IMG/VR virus record: IMGVR_UViG_3300020083_000864
Location: 1 to 20,723 of that record
Strand: one strand, 5' to 3'
DNA from: a virus
Length of the DNA: 20,723 bases
Positions 1-6,481 of the stretch are shown here, in pieces; positions within the stretch are counted from its first letter, which is position 1, and the number at the start of each line of letters is the position of its first letter. The notes beneath the pieces were generated by a model. It was not told the origin of the DNA, did no database searches, and saw only the letters and a list, made by a program, of their open reading frames with translations. A program made the translations under genes and the position numbers.

Positions 1-264
1 GGTGAAGAAAACATTCACAGCCTATATTGCACTCCATCATCCGCTGCCAAAAGAGAGGTTCTTATCCTCAATAGAGATAAGGGTCACATATGGGTAGACG
101 ATAATATATCAAATGTTGAACTTGGTGAAGAATTAGGATATGAGTCAATTTTATACACATCTCCCTATAATAAGCACTACAAAGTTGAACCGCCAATGAA
201 ACGTGTAGATTCATGGAGAGAAATATATAATAGAATCAAGGAACTAGAAAAAGGCGGGTTTTAA
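1..264 (+). CDS. HAD-superfamily 5'-nucleotidase-like protein, 3' part only
   Basis: An open frame runs from the first base to a TAA at 262-264, so the 5' end lies outside the window; 87 residues are visible. The fragment contains a hydrophobic strand leading into V-D-D at visible residues 32-34 (context HIWVDDNISN), then a conserved-looking 'elGyesIlYtsPYN' stretch and a C-terminal 'RVDSWREIY' segment. This arrangement is typical of the C-terminal third of HAD phosphatases of the 5'(3')-deoxyribonucleotidase type, where the DD pair binds the metal and the following Asn and Pro-Tyr-Asn close the site. A role in nucleotide dephosphorylation is inferred from family only; the nucleophile Asp motif is not in the window. 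The stop codon sits in the loop of a terminator hairpin. Confidence 0.6.
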   Translation, partial: GEENIHSLYCTPSSAAKREVLILNRDKGHIWVDDNISNVELGEELGYESILYTSPYNKHYKVEPPMKRVDSWREIYNRIKELEKGGF

Positions 265-278
265 TACTCGCTTTTTTT
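254..278 (+). terminator. Intrinsic terminator after the HAD gene
   Basis: Six-pair stem GCGGGT (254-259) with ACTCGC (266-271), one G-U pair, six-base loop, then seven T (272-278). The loop contains the stop codon of the HAD gene. It isolates the next gene, which has its own late promoter 35 bases downstream. Confidence 0.7.
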
Positions 279-312
279 ATGACTGATTTTAGATTATGAA
301 GATGCCTCGTCG

Positions 313-320
313 TATAAATA
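313..320 (+). promoter_or_regulatory. T4-type late promoter (TATAAATA), plus strand
   Basis: Exact TATAAATA, the T4 late-promoter -10 element used by gp55-directed RNA polymerase. It lies directly after the terminator at 254-278 and 31 bases before the ATG at 352. It is the only plus-strand exact match noticed in the window. Confidence 0.75.
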
Positions 321-351
321 AATGTATAAAGAAAATAGTGAGAGGAAACAA

Positions 352-588
352 ATGCCCTTATATTCTATGAGAAACACCGAAACAGGTGAAGAATTCGAAA
401 TCTCCCTTTCCATGAAAGAACGAGAAGAATATCTTGAAGAGAACAAGCACATGAAGCAAATTTTTAATAAATTTCCTGCATTCATTGACCCTGTAAAGCT
501 TGGCGTCCGTAAGCATGATGCTGGCTTCAAAGAAGTTCTTAGTAAAGTAAAAGAAAATCACAAATACTCAACAGTAGATGTAAAATAA
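352..588 (+). CDS. Small FmdB-like phage protein without zinc cysteines
   Basis: 78 residues. The start at 352 is preferred over an in-frame ATG at 322 because GAGAGG lies a normal distance upstream and the protein then begins MPLYSMRN, as FmdB-like phage proteins do (Met-Pro-x-Tyr). The pattern 'TETGEEFE...SMKEREEYLEEN' followed by 'VRKHDAGFKEVLSKVKENH' resembles a small protein common in T4-like and cyanophage genomes. The FmdB zinc ribbon normally has two Cys-x-x-Cys pairs; this protein has no cysteine, so it would not bind zinc that way. Transcription from the late promoter at 313 suggests expression late in infection, unlike its plus-strand neighbours. The function is unknown. Confidence 0.75.
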   Translation: MPLYSMRNTETGEEFEISLSMKEREEYLEENKHMKQIFNKFPAFIDPVKLGVRKHDAGFKEVLSKVKENHKYSTVDVK

Positions 589-731
589 GATTGGTAGTGG
601 TGGGTATCATATACGCACTTTTACCTTTGTTTTATATTATGAATAACGTGAATTTTCACGACCCTTAAACATGTCTGGGTCATAACGACAAATTAGCAAT
701 TGGCGCACTATCGTCAAATAGGAGAGCATTT
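589..731 (+). other. Intergenic region with two inverted repeats upstream of phoH
   Basis: This gap holds no convincing gene. Two inverted repeats are visible: CGTGAA-TT-TTCACG at 647-660, and GACCC at 660-664 with GGGTC at 677-681 around a 12-base spacer. Neither is followed by a T run, so they do not look like terminators. A weak sigma70-like pair (ACGACA at 685-690, 18-base spacer, TATCGT at 709-714) could drive phoH but is only a partial match. The sites could be operators or leader structure; this is inference. Confidence 0.4.
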
Positions 732-1466
732 ATGTCAAAAAAACTAACTAGAAAACAGCGCAATACCCGTGTAGCAACTCATAACGAGTATGTTAGTCAG
801 TCAAGACTATCTTTGAAAGAGTTGTATCCCATTACTAAAACTCAGGAGACAATGTTTGATTTCTATGATGACAATTATAGTATGGCTGCAATAGGCACCG
901 CTGGCACCGGAAAAACAATGTGTGCATTGTATTTGGCTCTAGATGATATTATAAATGAAAAGAATTACGAAAGACTAATTATTATCAGAACAGCCGTTCA
1001 AAGCAGGGATCAAGGTTTTATGCCGGGAACATTGGACGAAAAAATGTCTTACTATGAAGGTCCATACTGCGATATCGTCAACGAATTGTTTGGTAAAAAA
1101 GATGCTTACAAGCAATTGAAAGACAAGGGCGTTATCACATTTATGAGTTCATCATTCGTAAGAGGTCTAACCTTTGACAATGCTATTATCATTTTTGATG
1201 AATGCCAAAATGCTAACTATGACGAATTAAGATCAATTATTACTCGCGTAGGTAATAACTCAAAGATCATTTTCTGCGGTGACACAAAGCAGGACGATCT
1301 AAAAGCCGGTAAGAATAGAAACGATAAATCAGGACTTGGTGACTTCTTGCAAGTATTGTCAACTATTCCTGAATTCAGAACTGTTAAATTCAATGTCGAA
1401 GACGTTGTAAGATCAGGTCTGGTTAAAGCGTTTATTCTTGCAGAAGAAGACGTAATGGCAGCATAA
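732..1466 (+). CDS. phoH: PhoH-like P-loop ATPase
   Basis: 244 residues, a normal size for phage PhoH. The ATG at 732 has a strong AGGAG site ten bases upstream. Walker A is GTAGTGKT at residues 55-62 and Walker B is IIIFDECQN at 152-160. Other PhoH signatures are the 'RTAVQSRDQGFMPGT' block (86-100) and 'FCGDTKQDDL' (181-190), where GDxxQ matches the helicase superfamily 1 motif III. PhoH proteins are cytoplasmic ATPases related to SF1 helicases, common in T4-like and marine phages; in phage their exact substrate is not settled, with RNA or phosphate-stress roles proposed. It is followed 12 bases later by the PAAR gene, so the two are probably co-transcribed. Confidence 0.95.
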   Translation: MSKKLTRKQRNTRVATHNEYVSQSRLSLKELYPITKTQETMFDFYDDNYSMAAIGTAGTGKTMCALYLALDDIINEKNYERLIIIRTAVQSRDQGFMPGTLDEKMSYYEGPYCDIVNELFGKKDAYKQLKDKGVITFMSSSFVRGLTFDNAIIIFDECQNANYDELRSIITRVGNNSKIIFCGDTKQDDLKAGKNRNDKSGLGDFLQVLSTIPEFRTVKFNVEDVVRSGLVKAFILAEEDVMAA

Positions 1467-1478
1467 AGGAAGGACGCC

Positions 1479-1799
1479 ATGCCACTATTAGTAACAGGAA
1501 ATGAAACATGTGAGGTAGAATCACCGGATGGCGCAAGAAACAACTGCGCCTTCCCATTGATTACATCCACAAATGAATGTTCAGAAAAAGTTAAAGTAAA
1601 TGGGCATGGCGTCGTCCGCGAAGGCGATATGATTACTCCGCATCTAAGAGCAGGGTGTAATCCAACCAATTTAGATAGAAGCCTCTTGACAACATTCTCT
1701 TCAAAGGTCAAGGTAGAAGGTCGAGGGGTTGCACGTGTGGGTGACATGTATGCAGAGAACGAAATCAAAACAGGTGTAGCCAAGATAGATTGTGGTTGA
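1479..1799 (+). CDS. PAAR-repeat spike-tip protein (T4 gp5.4-like)
   Basis: 106 residues, close to T4 gp5.4 (97 residues). An AAGGAAGG site precedes the ATG. Two repeats of the PAAR beta-hairpin type are visible: 'KVKVNGHGVVREGDM' (residues 37-51) and 'KVKVEGRGVARVGDM' (76-90), each ending in Gly-Asp-Met. His43, His55, Cys60 and Cys105 are candidate zinc ligands for the pointed tip. PAAR proteins cap the central gp5 spike of contractile tails and sharpen it for membrane piercing. It lies beside phoH and far from the tail genes in this window, so its placement gives no support to the role; the assignment rests on the repeats. Confidence 0.85.
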   Translation: MPLLVTGNETCEVESPDGARNNCAFPLITSTNECSEKVKVNGHGVVREGDMITPHLRAGCNPTNLDRSLLTTFSSKVKVEGRGVARVGDMYAENEIKTGVAKIDCG

Positions 1800-1824
1800 C
1801 AACCAGAATCAGACATGCTAGACA
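1796..1824 (+). promoter_or_regulatory. Sigma70-type promoter before the DUF2786 gene
   Basis: TTGACA at 1796-1801, 17-base spacer, TAGACA at 1819-1824 preceded by TGC, which supplies an extended -10 element. The -35 overlaps the PAAR stop codon. The context GTGGTTGACA is the same as at the promoter at 2971. The -10 is a poor match, so the call is moderate. Confidence 0.45.
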
Positions 1825-1863
1825 GAGACATATTGTAATTCCATCCTGATAGGAGAGTTTTCT

Positions 1864-2598
1864 ATGTCTGATATGAAAATCGAACAGATTCGCAGTCTTT
1901 TCAACAAGACCATTGAAAATGGGGCATCCGAAGCAGAAGCCATGCAAGCTATTGCATTAGCTAAAAAACTCATGGCTAAACATGGTCTGACTATGGATGA
2001 TATCAAGCAGCGCAAAGTCAATCTTGGCGATTATGTTTGGGGGTCCAACGATCCTGTTCCAACCGTCAAATTGGGTTCTTTTGAACGGACCATTGCCAAA
2101 AAAATTGCAGATTATACTAACACTAAAGCAGTTGTTATCACCAAACGTAAGCACAATAAAGAAAAATATGAACGTGAAGCAAAGCAACTTATGTTCTTTG
2201 GTCACAAAGTCGATGTTGAATTGGCTATCTACATTCTTAATATTGCAAAAAGCGCCCTGAAAATTGAATGGGCAAAATATGTTGCATCCAGTGAAGAAAA
2301 AATTCACGGCAATCGTATGAAGAATTTTTCTATCGGTATGTCCGCTTCAATTTGCAACAAAATCAATGAACTGATGGAAGCTGAAAAACAAAATTCTAGC
2401 TCTACGGAACTTATTGTAGTTAAAAATGCTTTGGTTGCGAAACTGTATGAAGAGGCCACCGCAAGCTTTAGTGAAAAGTCAACCTCAGTGGTTAAATACA
2501 ATAAAGATGATTCCTTTGAAAAGGGAGTTGAAGCTGGTGAGCGAGTTGAGCTTCACCGTAAATTTGAAGATAAAAAAGTATTGAAAATTGGAGGATAA
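1864..2598 (+). CDS. DUF2786-domain protein
   Basis: 244 residues. The ATG has an ATAGGAGAG site like that of phoH. The N-terminal 40 residues ('QIRSLFNKTIENGASEAEAMQAIALAKKLMAKHGLTMDDI') fit the DUF2786 pattern of two helices with spaced Glu-Ala and a terminal 'LMAKHGL'. The remainder is helical and probably corresponds to the domain that often follows DUF2786 in phage proteins. DUF2786 proteins occur widely in phages and bacteria and have no firm function. A TTG-started gene follows after two bases, so the pair is likely one transcription unit driven by the promoter at 1796. Confidence 0.8.
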   Translation: MSDMKIEQIRSLFNKTIENGASEAEAMQAIALAKKLMAKHGLTMDDIKQRKVNLGDYVWGSNDPVPTVKLGSFERTIAKKIADYTNTKAVVITKRKHNKEKYEREAKQLMFFGHKVDVELAIYILNIAKSALKIEWAKYVASSEEKIHGNRMKNFSIGMSASICNKINELMEAEKQNSSSTELIVVKNALVAKLYEEATASFSEKSTSVVKYNKDDSFEKGVEAGERVELHRKFEDKKVLKIGG

Positions 2599-2600
2599 AA

Positions 2601-2945
2601 TTGTCATATATTATCATACATAAAGAAAGAGGAATTTTTGCCGCTCTTGGCGAAAGTCTTAATGGATACAATACACAACTTCTTTTCACACTAGATGAAC
2701 AGGACGAAGAGCATCCGTTTATCATTAAACAAACTACTAAATTTTCATCCGAAGAGGTTGCCAGCGAGTTTCTAAAAGAAGTCTTGCGACCAAAGGAGAT
2801 TGAAAAGTGCAAAATATTCGAACTAAAAGTTGAAAACGAATCAAATAAGTTCGCATCATATCAAGAGATTCTAAAGAGTGGCTACAATGAGTGGGCCGGA
2901 AACATGATCCATAGCGTTCCCATGATTTCTACGGCCATGCACTAA
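2601..2945 (+). CDS. Hypothetical protein, TTG start
   Basis: 114 residues, not recognised. The frame opens with TTG at 2601, six bases after GGAGG (2590-2594) and two bases after the stop of the DUF2786 gene, which makes TTG the natural start; the next in-frame Met is far downstream. The N terminus (MSYIIIHKERGIFAALGESL) looks like alternating beta-strands, with acidic and Lys-rich helices after it. There is no signal peptide or membrane segment. It is probably a cytoplasmic early protein translated together with its upstream neighbour. Confidence 0.7.
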   Translation: MSYIIIHKERGIFAALGESLNGYNTQLLFTLDEQDEEHPFIIKQTTKFSSEEVASEFLKEVLRPKEIEKCKIFELKVENESNKFASYQEILKSGYNEWAGNMIHSVPMISTAMH

Positions 2946-2970
2946 AACGACACGATCTTAAAATGAGTGG

Positions 2971-2999
2971 TTGACAGTTACATCCGAATCGGTTATAAG
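2971..2999 (+). promoter_or_regulatory. Near-consensus sigma70 promoter before the DUF932 gene
   Basis: TTGACA (2971-2976), exactly 17 bases, then TATAAG (2994-2999), which is 11 of 12 consensus positions. The transcript would begin around 3006, 34 bases before the ATG at 3040. It should be read by host polymerase immediately after infection. Confidence 0.8.
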
Positions 3000-3039
3000 T
3001 TCTGTATCGAAAGACACAAACCTTATAGGAGTATTTATA

Positions 3040-4008
3040 ATGCATGAACTTGAAATCCTGAGCAACGGCACCGCTTCTATGGCTTATCGCGCCAGCAATG
3101 GCAAACCTTGGCATGGCCTTGGTGTTCCTGTCGGTGATGATATGACTCCCGCAGAAATCATGAAAGCTGCCAACCTTGATTGGACCGTGAGCAAACATGA
3201 GATGTTCATTGAAGGTGATTTTGGCGCTGGCCTGCAACGGGTCAAAACCGGAAAAGATGCTCTTGTTCGCGATAGCGACGGCAAGATCATGACTATTGTT
3301 GGTGAAAACTGGAAAGAAGTTCAAAACAGCGAAGCATTCAACTTCTTCCACGATTTTGTTGAAAAAGGCGACATGGTTATGGATACCGCTGGTGCGCTGA
3401 AAGATGGCCGCATTGTCTGGGCGCTTGCTTCGATCAAGGATGGCTTCACCCTCTTCAACGGCGATGAAGTGAAAGGCTACCTGCTTTTCAGCAACCCGCA
3501 CCTTTACGGTAAGTCGATTGATATCCGTTTCTGCGCCGAGCGTGTTGTTTGCAATAACACCCTGACTATGGCTCTGGCAGAACGCGGAAAAAATGCTGTG
3601 AAAATCAACCACCGCTCGGTCTTTGATGCTGATCGCGTCAAATCCATCCTTGGTGTTTCTTCCGACAAACTGAATAACTTCAAGGAAGCTGCTGAATTCC
3701 TTGGTTCGAAGAAATTCACCAAAGAAGCTCTGACCGAATACTATGGCACTCTTTTTGGTAAATCTGAAATGGAAGGCAAAGACCTTTCTCGGAATGGTCA
3801 GATTGTCATGGACCTGATCGAAAATCAACCGGGCGCTGAGTATCAAGCTGGAACCTTCTGGCAGGCGTTCAACGCTGTTACTTACGCAACCGATCACGTT
3901 CTTGGTCGTGAAAACGATACTCGTCTTGAATCGGCTTGGTTTGGTAAAAACTCCAATGTGAAACAGCAAGCCCTTACTCTTGCACTTGACATGGCGAAGG
4001 TTGCGTAA
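3040..4008 (+). CDS. DUF932 / TIGR03299 phage-plasmid protein
   Basis: 322 residues from the ATG at 3040, which follows AGGAG (3027-3031). An in-frame TTG at 2971 is rejected because it is the promoter -35 box. The N terminus has the family signature 'MAYRASNGKPWHGLGVPV' (about residues 9-26) followed by 'MTPAEIMKAANLDWTV', as in phage/plasmid-like TIGR03299 proteins; the body ends with 'WQAFNAVTYATDHVLG', also typical. Function in the family is unknown. Base composition differs sharply from its neighbours: two sampled 60-base stretches give about 53-57% G+C against about 32% in a phoH stretch, with many C- or G-ending codons. With its strong promoter this suggests high early expression, or recent acquisition. 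Confidence 0.85.
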   Translation: MHELEILSNGTASMAYRASNGKPWHGLGVPVGDDMTPAEIMKAANLDWTVSKHEMFIEGDFGAGLQRVKTGKDALVRDSDGKIMTIVGENWKEVQNSEAFNFFHDFVEKGDMVMDTAGALKDGRIVWALASIKDGFTLFNGDEVKGYLLFSNPHLYGKSIDIRFCAERVVCNNTLTMALAERGKNAVKINHRSVFDADRVKSILGVSSDKLNNFKEAAEFLGSKKFTKEALTEYYGTLFGKSEMEGKDLSRNGQIVMDLIENQPGAEYQAGTFWQAFNAVTYATDHVLGRENDTRLESAWFGKNSNVKQQALTLALDMAKVA

Positions 4009-4017
4009 GCAACCTTC
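3996..4017 (+). terminator. Hairpin with GTAA tetraloop at the end of the DUF932 gene
   Basis: Perfect nine-pair stem GAAGGTTGC (3996-4004) and GCAACCTTC (4009-4017) closed by GTAA, a GNRA-type tetraloop that contains the TAA stop. The following bases (CTTATTTAAGG) are only partly T-rich, so it may terminate weakly or protect the 3' end of the mRNA while letting polymerase through to the membrane genes. Confidence 0.55.
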
Positions 4018-4037
4018 CTTATTTAAGGGGATATAAA

Positions 4038-4538
4038 ATGAAAATTTTTCTTACACTATTTGGGTTCCCTATAATCGTAGGATCGTTTCTGTATTTTGGG
4101 GCATTTACTGCCCTAACCTATTTTCTTATTTTTTCTATGGGTCTTAACTTATTTAAGAGCCTCAGTTTCTACCTAGTGACAATGCATCACGCCCCTCTTC
4201 TTAAACTAGATGATAAAGAATTTCTAGAAAATGAAACTATTATCCGTAAGACAGTTGAAGTATATGCCAAGAAAATTAAAGAAGGCAAACTGACCCTTAT
4301 GGAGTATGATGACAACACCATCATATTTTTCAACGTGTTTCGATGGATTTCAATTTTTTCTATCGTGGGTCTGTGTATTGCATACTTCCCTACGCTAGTT
4401 CCTATCTTTCTGACATTCTGTGCGTTTGCTTTGATTGCATTCATGACTTCGATTGAATACATGAATGTTCAAGAGAGGATGTTTCGCAAATTTCAACGCA
4501 CGGTAGTTGCAGTGCATCATAAATCAAAAAGGACTTGA
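4038..4538 (+). CDS. Hypothetical multi-pass membrane protein
   Basis: 166 residues, unrecognised. AAGGGG precedes the ATG. Hydrophobic stretches lie at about residues 4-34 (one long or two short segments), possibly 38-49, then about 101-115 and 118-137. Between them is a charged region with 'KKIKEGKLTLMEYDDN' (78-93). The C terminus is basic (KFQRTVVAVHHKSKRT), which by the positive-inside rule would be cytoplasmic. It is the first of three consecutive envelope proteins; the next gene begins at 4541, two bases after this stop codon, so the two are likely translated together. Role in the infected cell envelope is inferred from topology only. Confidence 0.7.
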   Translation: MKIFLTLFGFPIIVGSFLYFGAFTALTYFLIFSMGLNLFKSLSFYLVTMHHAPLLKLDDKEFLENETIIRKTVEVYAKKIKEGKLTLMEYDDNTIIFFNVFRWISIFSIVGLCIAYFPTLVPIFLTFCAFALIAFMTSIEYMNVQERMFRKFQRTVVAVHHKSKRT

Positions 4539-4540
4539 TA

Positions 4541-5647
4541 ATGCTTTTAAATTTCTTTTTGTTTTTCATTCCGGCTCTACTAGTGATGGTAGTTTCACAC
4601 TATGTTTTAAGTTGTAAATATAGTGTGAAAGAGCTACTGGTTCAGCTTGTAGCGACACTTGTTGTAGTTTCAGGCGTCATTTTGATTGATAATTACTCAC
4701 AGGTCACAGATACCATGCACGTCAACGGTGTTGTATCTGACAAACAAATGGTTCAAAGATCGTGTATGCAAACGTGGTCTACTAGTAAGGACTCATGGTG
4801 TGAAGTTCATTATACCAGAACAGTTACTAAAACTCGCCTCGCCCGCGATGCAGATGGTAATATGAAAACTGAAACATACTTTGAAACACAATACTATCCT
4901 AAGTATCCTTGGGAGAGAAAGTATTATGTGAAAACAACGCTCGGTGATTACAAGATCGAACGAGTTGACCAACAGGGCGTATATGAACCTCCGTTCTACA
5001 AAAATGCAAAAAGGAATGATCCTGTAACCTCCACGAAATCTTATACAAATTATGTAAAAGCGGCGTCGGATACTCTGTTTCGTCACTCAGATGATGCCTA
5101 TCCCGAACTCAAAGTTAAAATGCCTGCCATCTATGACTACTATAATATTGATAGGGTTGTCTTCACTCATGACGTATCGCCAGAATTTTTAAAAGAACAC
5201 AACAGGCGTCTATCCGAAATCAACTCTGCCATGTCCAACAATGCGAACCTAATTGTTTATGTAACTGAGTATCCAGAGGATTTTGCCACGTCTTTGCAGG
5301 TAAAATGGGATGGTTTTAGGCTAAATGATGTTGTGGTCGTATTGGGGCTTGACAAACCAGACAACATGTATCAATATGTGAGAGTGTTCAGTTGGTCCGA
5401 ATCTAGCTCTGTTGAAGTGCTGATTAAGGATCATTTTGTCAACAAAAATATAAACTCACTCTATGAGGATTTGCAAACAGTTGGGTCGATTATAAATTCC
5501 AACTATGTTGAGCCTGATCCAGCAAAGTTTGACTATCTTAAATATGATGTTAAACTATCGTGGTTCAGCTACATTCTTTTGTGGGTTATAACTCTAATCG
5601 TCACCCCGGCTGTGACTTATTTCTTCTGTCGTAATGAAATTTTTTGA
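4541..5647 (+). CDS. Hypothetical membrane-anchored protein
   Basis: 368 residues from the ATG at 4541, chosen because AAGGA (4529-4533) is at normal distance; an in-frame TTG at 4535 overlaps the previous stop codon and is less likely. Two hydrophobic segments near the N terminus (about residues 2-21 and 31-50) and one at the C terminus (about 341-362) frame a soluble domain of nearly 300 residues rich in Tyr, Lys and Asp. The soluble part carries a Cys pair in 'RSCMQTWSTSKDSWCEVHY' that could form a disulfide if outside the cytoplasm. The stretch 'LNDVVVVLGLDKPDNMYQYVRV' with a following 'LIKDHF' faintly recalls TPM domains, which accompany LemA in bacteria; this is a weak impression, not an assignment. 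Confidence 0.7.
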   Translation: MLLNFFLFFIPALLVMVVSHYVLSCKYSVKELLVQLVATLVVVSGVILIDNYSQVTDTMHVNGVVSDKQMVQRSCMQTWSTSKDSWCEVHYTRTVTKTRLARDADGNMKTETYFETQYYPKYPWERKYYVKTTLGDYKIERVDQQGVYEPPFYKNAKRNDPVTSTKSYTNYVKAASDTLFRHSDDAYPELKVKMPAIYDYYNIDRVVFTHDVSPEFLKEHNRRLSEINSAMSNNANLIVYVTEYPEDFATSLQVKWDGFRLNDVVVVLGLDKPDNMYQYVRVFSWSESSSVEVLIKDHFVNKNINSLYEDLQTVGSIINSNYVEPDPAKFDYLKYDVKLSWFSYILLWVITLIVTPAVTYFFCRNEIF

Positions 5648-5659
5648 AAGGGATTGTAA

Positions 5660-6202
5660 ATGAAAAGTCTTATTGGTATTGGTGCTATTATCGTCATCAT
5701 TGGTGCAATTTTCTTGACTGTTGTATCATACAACAACATGGGCAATCGCTTTGAACAAAATATCGTTGCAATTCAAGATAATGCTGTAAACATTGCATCT
5801 CAGTATCAAAACCTCATTTTTGAGGCAGCACAGGTTCCAGAGATGCAACGTGATGACTTGCGTGAAGTTATTACTGCCGCCCTTGAAGGTCGTTATGGTG
5901 AAAACGGATCGCAAGCAGTCTTTCAAGCAATTGCAGAAGATAATCCTAACATCGACTCTACTGTTTACGTCAAGCTACAGCAGCTTATGGAAAGTGGACG
6001 CAAAGACTTTCAACGTGAACAAACTCGCATGATTGATGCAGTCAGGGATTATAAAATTAAACTTGGCAATATGCCATCTGGGTTTTTTCTCAACATGATG
6101 GGATATCCCAAAATTAATCTCGAAAATTACCGTGCCGTTTCTACTGAGCGTGTCCGCAATATGTTTGAAACTGGAACAGAAGAACATCTTAAACTACGTT
6201 AA
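5660..6202 (+). CDS. LemA-like membrane protein
   Basis: 180 residues with an AAAGGGA site. One N-terminal transmembrane segment (about residues 3-23, ILE/VAL-rich) is followed immediately by Tyr-Asn-Asn and a long helical region, which is the LemA layout: an anchor, 'YN', then a helical bundle. A second LemA-like element is the late 'AVRDYKIKLGNMPSGFF' segment before the C-terminal 'YP...LENYRA'. Bacterial LemA proteins average about 190 residues, have a short outside N terminus and a cytoplasmic helical bundle; their molecular role is poorly known. In bacteria lemA often sits with other small membrane-protein genes, as it does here. The function in a phage is unknown. Confidence 0.6.
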   Translation: MKSLIGIGAIIVIIGAIFLTVVSYNNMGNRFEQNIVAIQDNAVNIASQYQNLIFEAAQVPEMQRDDLREVITAALEGRYGENGSQAVFQAIAEDNPNIDSTVYVKLQQLMESGRKDFQREQTRMIDAVRDYKIKLGNMPSGFFLNMMGYPKINLENYRAVSTERVRNMFETGTEEHLKLR

Positions 6203-6216
6203 TAAAGGAATATAAT

Positions 6217-6477
6217 ATGAGTGATGAAAACGATGATATCGACTACGCAAATGCTAGTGGCGAACTTCTTCAAATGATTGAAATTTGGGAAGGAATTGAT
6301 GCCGATAAAAAGGAAGTATCTACCCGCATGAAGGAGCATAAAGCTGAGTGCAAGGCGCGAGGGTATGATACAAAAATTATGGGTATGGTTGTAAAGCTTC
6401 GCGCCCGTGATCGTGCAGCAGTTGAGGAAGAGCAAGCTCTTCTAGAAACATATAAATCTGCCGTTGGTATGGAGTAA
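6217..6477 (+). CDS. gapR: GapR-like nucleoid-associated protein (DUF2312)
   Basis: 86 residues, close to Caulobacter GapR (89). AAAGGA precedes the ATG. The pattern 'DADKKEVSTRMKEHKAECKARGYDTKIMGMVVKLRARD' followed by 'EEEQALLETYKSAVGM' matches the DUF2312 layout: helix, 'aEaKarGyDtKi', 'vvkLR', then a second helix ending in Leu-Tyr-like 'TYKSAVGM'. GapR is a dimeric or tetrameric clamp that binds overtwisted AT-rich DNA ahead of polymerases in alphaproteobacteria. A phage copy could act on the AT-rich phage genome, modulate transcription, or interfere with host GapR. Some key positions, such as the basic residues of the first helix, are replaced by acidic or neutral ones, so the DNA contacts may differ. 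Confidence 0.8.
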   Translation: MSDENDDIDYANASGELLQMIEIWEGIDADKKEVSTRMKEHKAECKARGYDTKIMGMVVKLRARDRAAVEEEQALLETYKSAVGME

Positions 6478-6481
6478 ATAA

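Noticed and set aside
3032-3039. Minus-strand TATAAATA between ribosome site and start of the DUF932 gene
   Set aside because: It points away from the gene into a region with no minus-strand gene, and the spacer before start codons is generally AT-rich; chance match is more likely.
2929-3969. Long open frame on the minus strand opposite the DUF932 gene
   Set aside because: The plus-strand frame has clear family motifs, a promoter and a ribosome site; the antisense frame is a by-product of the GC-rich codon use and has no recognisable motif.
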